A stretch of DNA of 64,000 nucleotides from Neoarius graeffei (lineage: Eukaryota > Chordata > Actinopteri > Siluriformes > Ariidae). The stretch is taken from positions 16,131,656 through 16,195,655 of the forward strand of contig NC_083590.1 in the NCBI RefSeq assembly GCF_027579695.1, given 5' to 3'. A program made the position numbers and the translations under genes. Position 1 is the first letter of the stretch, and every line of letters begins with the position of its first letter. Under the pieces are notes generated by a model. That model was given only the letters and a program-made list of their open reading frames with translations. It did no database searches and had not been told where the DNA came from. Positions 45,231-55,537 of this stretch are shown piece after piece.

Positions 45231-46330
45231 TTCAGTAGATCCACTCGCCATTGTGTATAGTAATAATCCGCTGTCACTTTAAGAACGCAGTTAGTTATGG
45301 GAATGATGTGTTGGGGCTCTTCCCTGTTTGTTTTTCAAATGTAATTATCAACTCCCCTATATACTGTAGAGCCCAGTTTTTCAAATACAAGTGCCATTGC
45401 CATTGGACACTGCCACACCATTCACAAAGTGCCTTAGTTTTGGACCTGCAGAATAAAGACTGGTTACAACACAATGCAATGACTTCTGTTACATTTGTGT
45501 ATATTGTATTATCTGAGAGACAGTAATTTCTCTGTACTGTGGATTTGGATGCTGTGTTTTTAATTGGTCGTTTTAAATCAAATAATCAAATGTGTGTGTG
45601 CCTGCTGTGTGTGTGTTAATGGTTGTTATGCAAGAGGGGTGTGTGTGTCAGTTTGAGAACAGGTGGTGACAAAACAATAAAATGATGTCTTTAAATTCTG
45701 TAACACTTCTTAAACACTAACTATTACACTATTATAACACTAGTAAAATTACATGGTATATGTGAAATTATCTAATATACAATGATTTAAATAGATTTTT
45801 TCCCCCTGTGATTTTGTTTAAGTGTGCTGTGATTGAGTGGTGTGCCTAACTTTTTTTCCAACACCATCCATTTATTAAAGACTAACAACATGTCATTAAT
45901 GGCCAGGTGTGACTCGTGTGCATTTGGGTGATGGGAGATTGGGCTGATCTAGGACAGGTCTCAGGGTATGTCTTGCCCTTTTTGTTTCAGGAAGCCATCA
46001 TTGGATGGGCAGAGAGAGGGTTGCTGGCTACATGGAACACTGGTGATGATGCAATACTATGTACTTTAAATGTTAAATTGTGTGTGTGGGGGGGTAGCGT
46101 TGCATCGTAAATACGTTGGCCCGTGATCAAAGGCTTGAATCGTTTAGACATCGGCCAGTAGTCATTTACGATGGCTGGCCGACATCTTGGCGACGTCATA
46201 GCAATGAGCAAAAGATCTCCATGCGACGTCTGGCGGACGTAGCTGACATACATTGGCCCGATGTCGGCCCTACATACACGTGTTGTTGGGGCTGTGTCCT
46301 ATACACTCTGTAGATGCTTTACATACGCTC
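45231..46330. other. Non-coding DNA with a possible poly(A) signal
   Basis: An AATAAA at about 45678 (in ACAATAAAATG) could serve the DUF4806 gene, although it is 1.2 kb past the stop. From about 46100 the composition turns rich in 'GGCCGA' and 'GACGTC' words. No domain is seen. Confidence 0.35.
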
Positions 46331-47130
46331 TACTTGCGTCTATCCACTCGATCTGATGCGATCTTAACACAACCAAGGCTCGTTCTGTTCGACCAATCTG
46401 CGACATAGTGTCGATCTCTCGGCGATCTATCCTCGCAAGTGCGCAACCTTGGCCAATCAAGGCTCAATCTTGGCCGATCTAGCTACGTGCGAGTTGCAAC
46501 GTAACCTCGATCAATACGATTTAGCCTGCGATATAAATGTTCTAGCCTCGCTCTGTACGCTCAATTCTCGATCTTTTCCAGACGGATTCTTGTCTGAGCT
46601 ACGCGCAAATTTGTCATGGTCGCCTGAATTTGCGTGTGACCCACTGCAACCGTATAAAAAGGCACAGCGATCGGTGGTCCAACCATCAGTTTTTGACCAG
46701 CCTCCGAAGGGACAACATGGACCCAATCGCTCTGCATCATGCTATGTTATTACAGCACCGGCAGGGGTGAAAGTAACTTTTTTATTACTTCACGGACGGG
46801 CCAAGCAGCACAACCATGAGCGCAATCAGTTCTTGCTTGAGAAGACTGAGCATCGCTCATCCCTGTTCTAGCCTCGATTGTCTCTTGACCAATACGTCCT
46901 TTCCTCGACCTTGTTCGCTCTTTCAACGCTCTCTGTGCGACTTTTAGGTCGAGGCTGAGTTTTCTGACATGTCAAAAAACCGAGCTACGATCTCTTTGTC
47001 GGGGAGACCATTCCTCGACCACGTACAACCACAGAAGACCAAGGCGTGACCAACCCTCGGTCAACAGTCGACTGCGTATGACCTGCGGCGACCAAGCCCT
47101 GCTCTGAGATTGCAGCTTGGTCTTCCGGGA
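46331..47130. other. CpG-rich block dense in CGATC and TCGA words
   Basis: The block repeats CTCGATC, GGCCGATC, 'CCTCGACC' and related words at short irregular intervals, far above the density of neighbouring DNA. A 140-codon open frame (46449-46871) crosses it without recognisable domain, probably by chance. It could be a repeat terminus with subterminal motifs, but I cannot define boundaries. Confidence 0.35.
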
Positions 47131-47399
47131 AGATTTCTTGGTGAAATGACCCCCTTAGCCTCAGTTTGGAGGTTTCAGTTTCGAAAAATGTAAGAGTAGA
47201 ATAATATAAAGTACAGACACTTGGTATATTTTACTTCTGTGATTTTTAAATTGTTCATTTTTGGATTACGCTTCATTTTTGTGGCTACTGCCTCATAGAG
47301 TAAATATATATGCTATATTTACTGTATGGACATGGGATCAGAAAACAATTTTATTTATAGGCAGTAGCCACATAGACCCATAAGGTACCTATTTTTTTT

Positions 47400-48180
47400 T
47401 TTTTTATGCCTCCACCACCGTAAGGTGCAGGAGGAATTATGTTTTCGGGTTGTCCATCTGTCCGTGCGTGCGTCCGTCCCAAAACCTTGTGAACGTGATA
47501 TCTCAAAGGCAGATGAAAGGAATTTCACCAAACTTTCACCATTTGTACATTTTGGGACAAACATGAACTGATTAAATTTTGAGATCAAAAGGTCTAAGGT
47601 CAAGGTCACTGTGAGGTCAAATGTCTGTCCGAGAACCTTGTGAACACAATATCTCCAAGGCAGATAAAAGGAATTTCACCAAACTTTCACCATTTGTGCA
47701 TTTGGGGACAAACATGAACTGATTAAATTTTGAGATCAAAAGGTCTAAGGTCAAGGTCACTGTGAGGTCAAATGTCTGTCCGAGAACCTTGTGAACACAA
47801 TATCTCCAAGGCAGATAAAAGGAATTTCACCAAACTTTCACCATTTGTGCATTTGGGGACAAAGATAAACTGATTAGATTTTGAGATCAAAAGGTCTAAG
47901 GTCAAGGTCACTGTGAGGTCAAATGTCTGTCCGCGTCCGTCCGTCCCGAAACATTGTGAACACGATATCTCAACGGCAGATGAAAGGAATTTCACCAAAC
48001 TTTCACCATTTGTGCATTTGGGGACAAAGATAAACTGATTAGATTTTGAGATCAAAAGGTCTAAAGTCAAAGTCACTGTGAGGTCGAATGTCTGTCCGAG
48101 AACCTTGTGAACACAATATCTCCAAAGCTGATACAAGTACATTCACCAGGTCAAGATTACTGTGAGGTCAAATGTCCATC
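47400..48180. repeat. Tandem repeat of about 151 bp
   Basis: Units begin at ATGTCTGTCC: 47621, 47772, 47923 and 48088 (the last interval longer by an extra 'CGTCCGTCCGTC'). Each unit contains TTTCACCAAACTTTCACCAT, TTGAGATCAAAAGGTCTAAG and GTCAAGGTCACTGTGAGGTC. It is a common fish repeat type. The minus-strand open frames through it are repeat artefacts. Confidence 0.85.
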
Positions 48181-49198
48181 CCCAAATCACAACTTAATAA
48201 GGTGTGTAGTCTACCGGGCGGAGGCGTCCCCATCGACATCGTTGGCGTCGAATTCTATCTAGTTTGCAATATCTTCCTTCATATTCATCATAAGTGCTAC
48301 TGGGTGAGGTTTGTTTTGCCTGAAAACACTTGTTTTTAAATATATTTGGTGTGGAAGATCTTAAACATAGAATCAACTTGGCTGTGGAACACTGAACTTT
48401 GAAAAACACTGCAGAATGATGCACAAAGCTGTCTCTGCTTCATATAATGTATGTTTTATAATGTATAAAAAACTGCAATTTACAAGTCTGGTCTGTTGGT
48501 TCTGTACGTATGAACAAGAATGCCGCACCCTATTGAAGGGTCATCAGGCAGGTGGCGAAATAATGACAGAAGACAATAAGACTAAAACTATGAGGAAATT
48601 AAAGCCAGGACCATTACTGAAGGCACAAGGCGAAAGCAGCACGAGAGTGATTTTCAAATTTTCAACAAAACAAAAAAAACCATTTATTTGTGTTATTATA
48701 TGTAGGCTTAGTTATAGCCTATTCATGCTCATTATTCATTCTTTAAAAAACATTGTTCAAACTATATTTTAGATGAAATCCAGCAATTTACAATCCGAGT
48801 GTGTTGGTTCTGTGTGTTTGAGGAAGAACGCCGCACCAGTAGGCGCTAAAGCTTCCTGGTCCAATAAGGTTTCCAAGCAAGAACAGAATACAGTTTCCTG
48901 GAGCGCCAGTCTTGAGTTTCCCAGAATGGACCAGCACAAAATGATGCATTAACTCGTATTTTAGGCTTTAAATCGTAGTTTCCGCGTTAAAACGTCATTT
49001 AAATTAAACATTAACGCGTAATTACACGTTAAAACGCAATTACGCCTCAACAAGTACAAATTAGCACAACAGCGTCATTAGTTTTGTTCCCAATGGCCTT
49101 CCATATATAGCGGCGCTTGCTCGGAGACGCCTTGTTCCTCATCCGGGTTTTATAGAAACTCGTCTCGAGACCGTGATTTATTTGTCACGCGCTCTAAG
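48181..49198. other. Left flank of the integrase element
   Basis: An imperfect direct repeat links 48470-48530 and 48783-48840 (AATTTACAA, TGTTGGTTCTGT, GCCGCACC). At 48970-49060 the words GCGTTAAAACG / TTAACGCG / 'CGTTAAAACGC' recur with AT-rich gaps, a smaller version of the motif style in the element next door. No gene is seen. Confidence 0.45.
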
Positions 49199-49365
49199 AC
49201 TCGACACATGATTCGAAGACTCGGATTCATCTGACCATCACTACCATCCAACTGTGTGCAGCGTTTACTGAAATAAATGGCCTGTATTTAGAAGAGCTCT
49301 AATAAACAACACCTGGGTGTGCTTTGCTTTTCTTGCTTTCAGGTGTGTGTCCCCTAGTACGGAGC

Positions 49366-50330
49366 CGTAGAGGGGACATGGTGAATAAAAAAAATAAAGC
49401 GTGGGAACGACTTATAAGGCGTGTGCACGAGATATTAATGCGCACGCACGAGTTATAACCCGTGCGCACGCGTAGAGGGGACATGGTGAATAAAAAAATA
49501 ACAAAGCGTGGGAACGACTTATAAGGCGTGTGCACGAGATATTAATGCGCGCGCACGAGTTATAACCCGTGCGCACGCTTTGCGTTAAGGCGTGCGCTCG
49601 GGTAGTTAAAAGTGAGGGGACGAGTTACAACTCGTTCCCTCGCTTTCATTAAGGCGTGTGCACGAGATATTAATGCGCGCGCACGAGTTATAACCCGTGC
49701 GCACGCGTAGAGGGGACATGGTGAATAAAAAAATAACAAAGCGTGGGAACGACTTATAAGGCGTGTGCACGAGATATTAATGCGCGCGCACGAGTTATAA
49801 CCCGTGCGCACGCTTTGCGTTAAGGCGTGCGCTCGGGTAGTTAAAAGTGAGGGGACGAGTTACAACTCGTTCCCTCGCTTTCATTAAGGCGTGTGCACGA
49901 GATATTAATGCGCGCGCACGAGTTATAACCCGTGCGCACGCGTAGAGGGGACATGGTGAATAAAAAAATAAAGCGTGGGAACGACTTATAAGGCGTGTGC
50001 ACGAGATATTAATGCGCGCGCACGAGTTATAACCCGTGCGCACGCTTTGCGTTAAGGCGTGCGCTCGGGTAGTTAAAAGTGAGGGGACGAGTTACAACTC
50101 GTTCCCTCGCTTTCATTAAGGCGTGTGCACGAGATATTAAATCATTCCCTCGCTTTCATTAAGGCGTGAGCACGAGATATTAATACGTGCGCTCGAGTTA
50201 TAAAGGCGTGCGCACGGGTTATTAAAAAGTGAGGGAACGTCTTAAAACGCGTTCCCTCGGTTTATATCCAAGGCGTGGGAATGATATCCTATGTCGTTCC
50301 CTCGACTTATTAAAATATTCCCACAATGTC
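49366..50330. repeat. Left motif array of the integrase element
   Basis: Modules of a 12-13 bp GC-rich core (GCGTGTGCACGAG, GCGCGCGCACGAG, CCGTGCGCACGC, GCGTGGGAACGAC, GTGAGGGGACGAG, TCGTTCCCTCGC) alternate with 7-11 bp AT-rich spacers (TTATAAC, ATATTAAT, GTAGTTAAAA, TTTGCGTTAAG), giving a step of 20-23 bp. A higher-order unit starting AGGGGACATGGTGAATAAAA recurs at 49371, 49476, 49711 and 49946, spacing 105, 235 and 235 bp. Confidence 0.85.
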
Positions 50331-50390
50331 CTTGTTTTCGTTGATCTCGTTGCCTACACACACACACGTACACACAGGCTGTAGGTCACC

Positions 50391-51140
50391 ATGGTAGCTC
50401 CGGAAATACTAGACGCTATTTTATTATATTTTAATACTGGACTCAGATACACAGAAATCCTCGATGCACTTGCATCCCAATATGGCTTTATTATAAGTCT
50501 GAGACACCTCAAGAGGAGTTCTGAGAGAGAATGGGCTTCACCGTCGTAGTTTTTCTGACCTAGGAACGACTATAGATAGCCCAGGTCGCCTCCACGGGTA
50601 CCGCTGGATGCACGCAAAGTGCCTGGAACATGGCATTCAGGAAAAAACAGAGGATGTACGGATTATCCTTCAACTACTGGACCCAGAGAGTGTTGCGCTA
50701 CGCCGTCATCGTACACTTCAGCGCAGACAGTACTTTTCCAAAGGATCCAATTTCATTTGGCATGTCGATTCTTATGACAAACTAAAACCGTTCGGAATCT
50801 GCATAAACGGATGCATAGACGGGTTTTCCCGTAGGATCGTCTGGCTGAAAGCCGCACACACAAGTAGTAACCCGCGAGTGATTGGCAGTTACTATGTGGA
50901 TGCAGTGGAGAGGTTAGGTGGATGCCCGAGAATCGTACGAACTGATTTTGGAACTGAGAATGTGACTGTGCGAGACATTCAGAAGTTCTTCAGGCGTGAC
51001 GGAGAAGACGACAGGGCAGGGGACCGAAGCTACATCTCCGGGGCCAGCACTGCAAATCAGCGTATTGAATCTTGGTGGGGCCAGTTGCGTAGACAAGGGG
51101 CTGAATACTGGATCGAGTTCTTCGGAGAGCCGAAGAACCT
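50391..51140 (+). pseudogene. Integrase-like transposase copy T1 (long, frameshifted)
   Basis: From ATG at 50391 the frame follows the same protein as T4, but an extra G near 50514 ('CTCAAGAGGAG' for 'CTCAAGAGAG') shifts it. The open frame resumes as MHAKCLEHGIQEKTEDVRII, HVDSYDKLKPFG, VRTDFGTEN and NQRIESWWGQLRRQG. Thus all three acidic residues of the DDE triad are present. It ends at the hairpin TTCTTCGG-AGAG-CCGAAGAA, where sequence turns into the inverse of T2, so the C-terminus is missing. Confidence 0.75.
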
Positions 51141-51722
51141 CTGGATGTCTCGCACAGTCACATTCTCAGTTCCAAAATCAGTTCGTACGATTCTCGGGCA
51201 TCCAACTAACCTCTCCACTGCATCCACATAGTAACTGCCAATCACTGGCGGGTTACTACTTGTGTGTGCGGCTTTCAGCCAGACGATCCTACGGGAAAAC
51301 CCGTCTATGCATCCGTTTATGCAGATTCCGAACGGTTTTAGTTTGTCATAAGAATCGACATGCCAAATGAAATTGGGTCCTTTGGAAAAGTACTGTCTGC
51401 GCTGAAGTGTACGACGACGGCGTAGCGCAACACTCTCTGGGTCCAGTAGTTGAAGGATAATCCGTACATCCTCTGTTTTTTCCTGAATGCCATGTTCCAG
51501 GCACTTTGCGTGCATCCAGCGGTACCCGTGGAGGCGACCTGGGCCATCTATAGTCGTTCCTAGGTCAGAACGGCGAAGCCCATTCTCTCTCAGAACTCTC
51601 TTGAGGTGTCTCAGGCTTATAATAAAGCCATATTGGGATGCAAGTGCATCGAGGATTTCTGTGTATCTGAGTCCAGTATTAAAATATAATAAAATAGCGT
51701 CTAGTATTTCCGGAGCTACCAT
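51130..51722 (-). pseudogene. Integrase-like transposase copy T2 (short)
   Basis: ATG at 51722. The N-terminal helix-turn-helix-like region (ILDAILLYFNTGLRYTEILD) and the first two acidic motifs (HVDSYDK, RTDFGTEN) are intact, but the frame turns at 'VRDIQRFFGSPKNS' into antisense T1 sequence before the catalytic Glu. It converges with T1 tail to tail and cannot be active. Confidence 0.75.
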
Positions 51723-51785
51723 GGTGACCTACAGCCTGTGTGTACGTGTGTGTGTGTAGGCAACGAGATCAACGAAAACAAGGAC

Positions 51786-52185
51786 ATTGTGGGAATATTT
51801 TAATAATTCGAGGGAACGACATAGGATATCATTCCCACGCCTTGGATATAAACCGAGGGAACGCGTTTTAAGACATTCCCTCACTTTTTAATAACCCATG
51901 CGCACGCCTTTATAACTCGAGCGCACGTATTAATATCTCGTGCTCACGCCTTAATGAAAGCGAGGGAACGATTTAATATCTCGTGCACACGCCTTAATGA
52001 AAGCGAGGGAACGATTTGTAACTCGTCCCCTCACTTTTAACTACCCGCGCGCACGCCTTAACGCAAAGCGTGCGCACGGGTTATAACTCGTGCGCGCGCA
52101 TTAATATCTCGTGCACACGCCTTATAAGTCGTTCCCACGCTTTGTTATTTTTTTATTCACCATGTCCCCTCTACGGCTCCGTACA
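51786..52185. repeat. Middle motif array
   Basis: It has the same modules as the left array but inverted, running from 'GAGGGAACGAC' near 51812 to CACCATGTCCCCTCTACGG at about 52159-52177. It contains one higher-order unit only. It follows the 5' side of T2 exactly as the right array follows T4. Confidence 0.8.
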
Positions 52186-52264
52186 GATACACAGAAATCC
52201 TCGATGCATTTGCATCCCAACATGGCTTTATTAATAATAAAGCCATGTTGGGATGCAAGTGCAT
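52186..52264. repeat. Small fold-back of transposase 5' DNA
   Basis: GCATTTGCATCCCAACATGG followed by CTTTATTA is mirrored by TAATAAAGCCATGTTGGGAT and GCAAGTGCAT. Both halves derive from codons around 'ALASQYGFI' of the transposase. It joins the middle array to the hAT piece. Confidence 0.75.
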
Positions 52265-53510
52265 ACTTCGTTACTTTACTTAAGTAGAAATTTTGATACT
52301 TTCTACTTTACTGGAGTAATAATTTTTCAACCTACTTTTTATCTCTACTCGTTACATTTTCAAGCATTTACTTTTACTTCGTTACGTTTATAATAGTCTC
52401 GTTACTTGCATTTCATTGCGCCAATCTTTATATTACTTATATTACTTTGTCCACCAAATAAACTGCCACTCGGGGCGCTCCAAGCACACAGCAATCAGAG
52501 CTCTGACTTCGACACCGTTAGTAAATTGCGGGCTCTCGTTTGTTTGTCAGGAGTGGAATCCCCCCCCCACGAACCATGCGGCATTCTCTTTTCTGAGTCA
52601 GGTTAAGTTTACAAACGCAGTTATGGTATCTTGGTGGGTGTTAGTGAGTAAAGTGACAGGTCTTAGCTTAGTAAACGTTATAATAGCTTGTAGTGTGTCG
52701 GCATTCTAGCGGCCACCCTTTCTCTCCTCGCCTGTGTTCAGCCTCGCATTGCTGGAACACAAACATTCTGTTGACTTCTCTCGGTGAGCCAGTAACTAGT
52801 AGGGATGAGAAAGTGTTTTTCTTGCAATTTAACTGGAACCTGCTGCCTCTACTGCACGTCCCATATGAAAAAGAAAAAAACTGCAATTTTACAGTAGTGT
52901 TAGTGTAGTATTCATTCATTCATAGCATTCAAATACTGTATTATTACTGCCGTTTAGACAGTGAGTGCAATGCAACTTTGGACACAAAATGATTGCCAGC
53001 ATACTGCAAAAATATTGCGTTATACAATATTTTGGACATTACAATGCTGCAATCTTTTCAAATAAATCGTATTACTGTAGTTGTTTTTTCCATCTGTGTA
53101 GATCAGTAGGATGGGGTGATGTGGTTGAGACGTGTTTGTGTGTGTGTTTTAATATATACATTTTCAATTAAAATGTATTGATAACTTACTTCTGAGGTAT
53201 GAAGTTTTACACCATTACAACACTTACAGACAACAAGTCATTATTACTTGTGCTCCATGAAACACATTTTAATGGGTCAGGAGAATGGACTGTATGTGGA
53301 CTTCTAGGCTGCGCCTTTGTCCTTAATAGCATTTTTTCCTCTTTCATTACTTTTACTTTTGTACTTTAAAGTAGTTTAGAAATCAGTATACTTTTTACTT
53401 TTACTTGAGTAAAAAGCTTCAGTTGATACTTTTACTTCATGAAAAGTATTTCTAAACCATAGTATCTATACTTCTATTTGAGTATATGGTAATACTTTTG
53501 ACACCTCTGT
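52265..53510. mobile_element. Tol2-like hAT piece inserted in transposase T3
   Basis: The right end, read in inverse, is CAGAGGTGTCAAAAGTATTA, a Tol2-type terminus. Both ends are dense in 'ACTTTTACTT' words, also typical. The left terminal CAGAGGTG is missing, so the piece is 5' truncated or rearranged with the adjacent fold-back. The T3 frame resumes at TTTATTATAAGTCTGAGACA. The interior is non-coding. Confidence 0.6.
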
Positions 53511-54045
53511 TTATTATAAGTCTGAGACACCTCAAGAGAGTTCTGAGAGAGAATGGGCTTCGCCGTCGTAGTTTTTCTGACCTAGGAACGACTATAGATT
53601 TCATCATCAGCCAACTAAATAGCCCAGGTCGCCTCCACGGGTACCGCTGGATGCACGCAAAATGCCTGGAACATGGTATTCAGGAAAAAACAGAGGATGT
53701 ACGGATTATCCTTCAACTACTGGACCCAGAGAGTGTTGCGCTACGCCGTCGTCGTACACTTCAGCGCAGACAGTACTTTTCCAAAGGACCCAATTTCATT
53801 TGGCATGTCGATTCTTATGACAAACTAAAACCGTTCGGAATCTGCATAAACGGATGCATAGACGGGTTTTCCCGTAGGATCGTCTGGCTGAAAGCCGCAC
53901 ACACAAGTAGTAACCCGCGAGTGATTGGCAGTTACTATGTGGATGCAGTGGAGAGGTTAGGTGGATGCCCGAGAATCGTACGAACTGATTTTGGAACTGA
54001 GAATGTGACTGTGCGAGACATTCAGAAGTTCTTCGGCTCTCCGAA
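53511..54045 (+). pseudogene. Integrase-like transposase copy T3 (short, 5' lost)
   Basis: It begins inside the N-terminal domain at FIISLRHLKRVLRENGLRRR and continues through HVDSYDKL and RTDFGTEN to QKFFGSPKKS, where it turns at TTCTTCGG-CTCT-CCGAAGAA into antisense T4. Only this copy keeps the 7-codon stretch FIISQLN after 'GTTID', which the other three lack, so it may be nearest to the ancestral protein there. Confidence 0.7.
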
Positions 54046-54765
54046 GAAATCGATCCAGTATTCAGCCCCTTGTCTACGCAACTGGCCCCACCAAGATTCA
54101 ATACGCTGATTTGCAGTGCTGGCCCCGGAGATGTAGCTTCGGTCCCCTGCCCTGTCGTCTTCTCCGTCACGCCTGAAGAACTTCTGAATGTCTCGGACAG
54201 TCACATTCTCAGTTCCAAAATCAGTTCGTACGATTCTCGGGCATCCACCTAACCTCTCCACTGCATCCACATAGTAACTGCCAATCACTCGCGGGTTACT
54301 ACTTGTGTGTGCGGCTTTCAGCCAGACGATCCTACGGGAAAACCCGTCTATGCATCCGTTTATGCAGATTCCAAACGGTTTTAGTTTGTCATAAGAATCG
54401 ACATGCCAAATGAAATTGGGTCCTTTGGAAAAGTACTGTCTGCGCTGAAGTGTACGACGACGGCGTAGCGCAACACTCTCTGGGTCCAGTAGTTGAAGGA
54501 TAATCCGTACATCCTCTGTTTTTTCCTGAATGCCATGTTCCAGGCACTTTGCGTGCATCCAGCGGTACCCGTGGAGGCGACCTGGGCTATCTATAGTCGT
54601 TCCTAGGTCAGAACGGCGAAGCCCATTCTCTCTCAGAACTCTCTTGAGGTGTCTCAGGCTTATAATAAAGCCATATTGGGATGCAAGTGCATCGAGGATT
54701 TCTGTGTATCTGAGTCCAGTATTAAAATATAATAAAATAGCGTCTAGTATTTCCGGAGCTACCAT
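54022..54765 (-). CDS. Integrase-like transposase copy T4, longest open frame
   Basis: The 247-codon frame opens with ATG at 54765. Residues 1-50 form a helix-turn-helix-like DNA-binding region. The catalytic core follows with Asp123 (HVDSYDKL), Asp182 (RTDFGTEN) and Glu223 (NQRIESWW), a D-58-D-40-E spacing of the retroviral-integrase-like (rve/rva_4-type) fold. The protein should cut and join DNA ends, presumably those of this element. It runs off through the hairpin at 'FFGEPKNF', so the family's C-terminal region is absent and activity is doubtful. The stretch FIISQLN present in T3 is missing here. Confidence 0.7.
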   Translation of the reverse strand: MVAPEILDAILLYFNTGLRYTEILDALASQYGFIISLRHLKRVLRENGLRRSDLGTTIDSPGRLHGYRWMHAKCLEHGIQEKTEDVRIILQLLDPESVALRRRRTLQRRQYFSKGPNFIWHVDSYDKLKPFGICINGCIDGFSRRIVWLKAAHTSSNPRVIGSYYVDAVERLGGCPRIVRTDFGTENVTVRDIQKFFRRDGEDDRAGDRSYISGASTANQRIESWWGQLRRQGAEYWIDFFGEPKNF

Positions 54766-54786
54766 GGTGACCTACAGCCTGTGTGT

Positions 54787-54824
<38 letters not shown>

Positions 54825-54844
54825 GCAACGAGATCAACGAAAAC

Positions 54845-55205
54845 AAGGATATTGTGGGAATATTTTTATAAGTCGAGGGAACGACATAGGATATCTTTCC
54901 CACGCCTTGGATATAAACCGAGGGAACGCGTTTTAAGACGTTCCCTCACTTTTTAATAACCCGTGCGCACGCCTTAATGAAAGCGAGGGAACGATTTAAT
55001 ATCTCGTGCACACGCCTTAATGAAAGCGAGGGAACGAGTTGTAACTCGTCCCCTCACTTTTAACTACCCGAGCGCACGCCTTAACGCAAAGCGTGCGGAC
55101 GGGTTATAACTCGTGCGCGCGCATTAATATCTCGTGCACACGCCTTACAAGTCGTTCCCACACTTTATTTTTTTATTCACCATGTCCCCTCTACGGCTCG
55201 CTAGG
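54845..55205. repeat. Right motif array
   Basis: It is the inverse of the left array with one higher-order unit: from 'GAGGGAACGAC' near 54876 to CACCATGTCCCCTCTACGG near 55179-55197. A GT microsatellite (about 54788-54822) separates it from the T4 start. Confidence 0.85.
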
Positions 55206-55537
55206 GGGACACACACCTGAAAGCAAGAAAAGCAAAGCACACCCAGGTGTTGTTTATTAGAGCTCTTCTAAATACAGGCCATTTATTTCAGTAAATGCTG
55301 CACACAGTTGGATGGTAGTGATGGTCAGATGAATCCGAGTCTTCGAATCATGTGTCGAGTGTTATCCAATTGCATGCTGGGATATTTTCAAATGCAAGCT
55401 TGACACACAGTGCGCGCACACACACACACACACAGGCCTCTAACTTAAACGGCCATTGACACAGTGTATACACACGGTTGTTAAAAATCCTGCGTATCAC
55501 TACTCTATACTCTTTATGCAATGACAATAAAACATTC

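Larger units (their letters stand above)
49199..55360. mobile_element. 6.2-kb composite element with integrase-like transposases and motif-array termini
   Basis: Both ends carry the same inverted sequence: ACTCGACACATGATTCGAAG at 49199, and its inverse ending at 55360. Pairing continues for about 150 bp (including AATAAATGGCCTGTATTTAG and CACCTGGGTGTGCTTTGC) into the GTCCCCTCTACGG boundary of the motif arrays. Inside, in order: left array, transposase T1 (+), T2 (-), middle array, a small fold-back of transposase DNA, a hAT piece, T3 (+), T4 (-), right array. No target duplication is visible. On the right the element abuts the palindrome arm directly. Confidence 0.75.

Noticed and set aside
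46449-46871. 140-codon frame in the CpG-rich block
   Set aside because: No domain, no second copy and no splice context. Long frames are expected in DNA poor in TAA/TAG words.
47355-48142. Repeated minus-strand frames (TLTLDLLISKSNQFIFVPKC)
   Set aside because: They are the 151-bp tandem repeat read through; no independent evidence for a protein.
49366-50330. Array looking like a CRISPR locus (short palindromic repeats with spacers)
   Set aside because: The 'spacers' are only 7-11 bp, AT-rich and themselves repeated, the cores vary, and the DNA is vertebrate. It is a modular transposon terminus or satellite.
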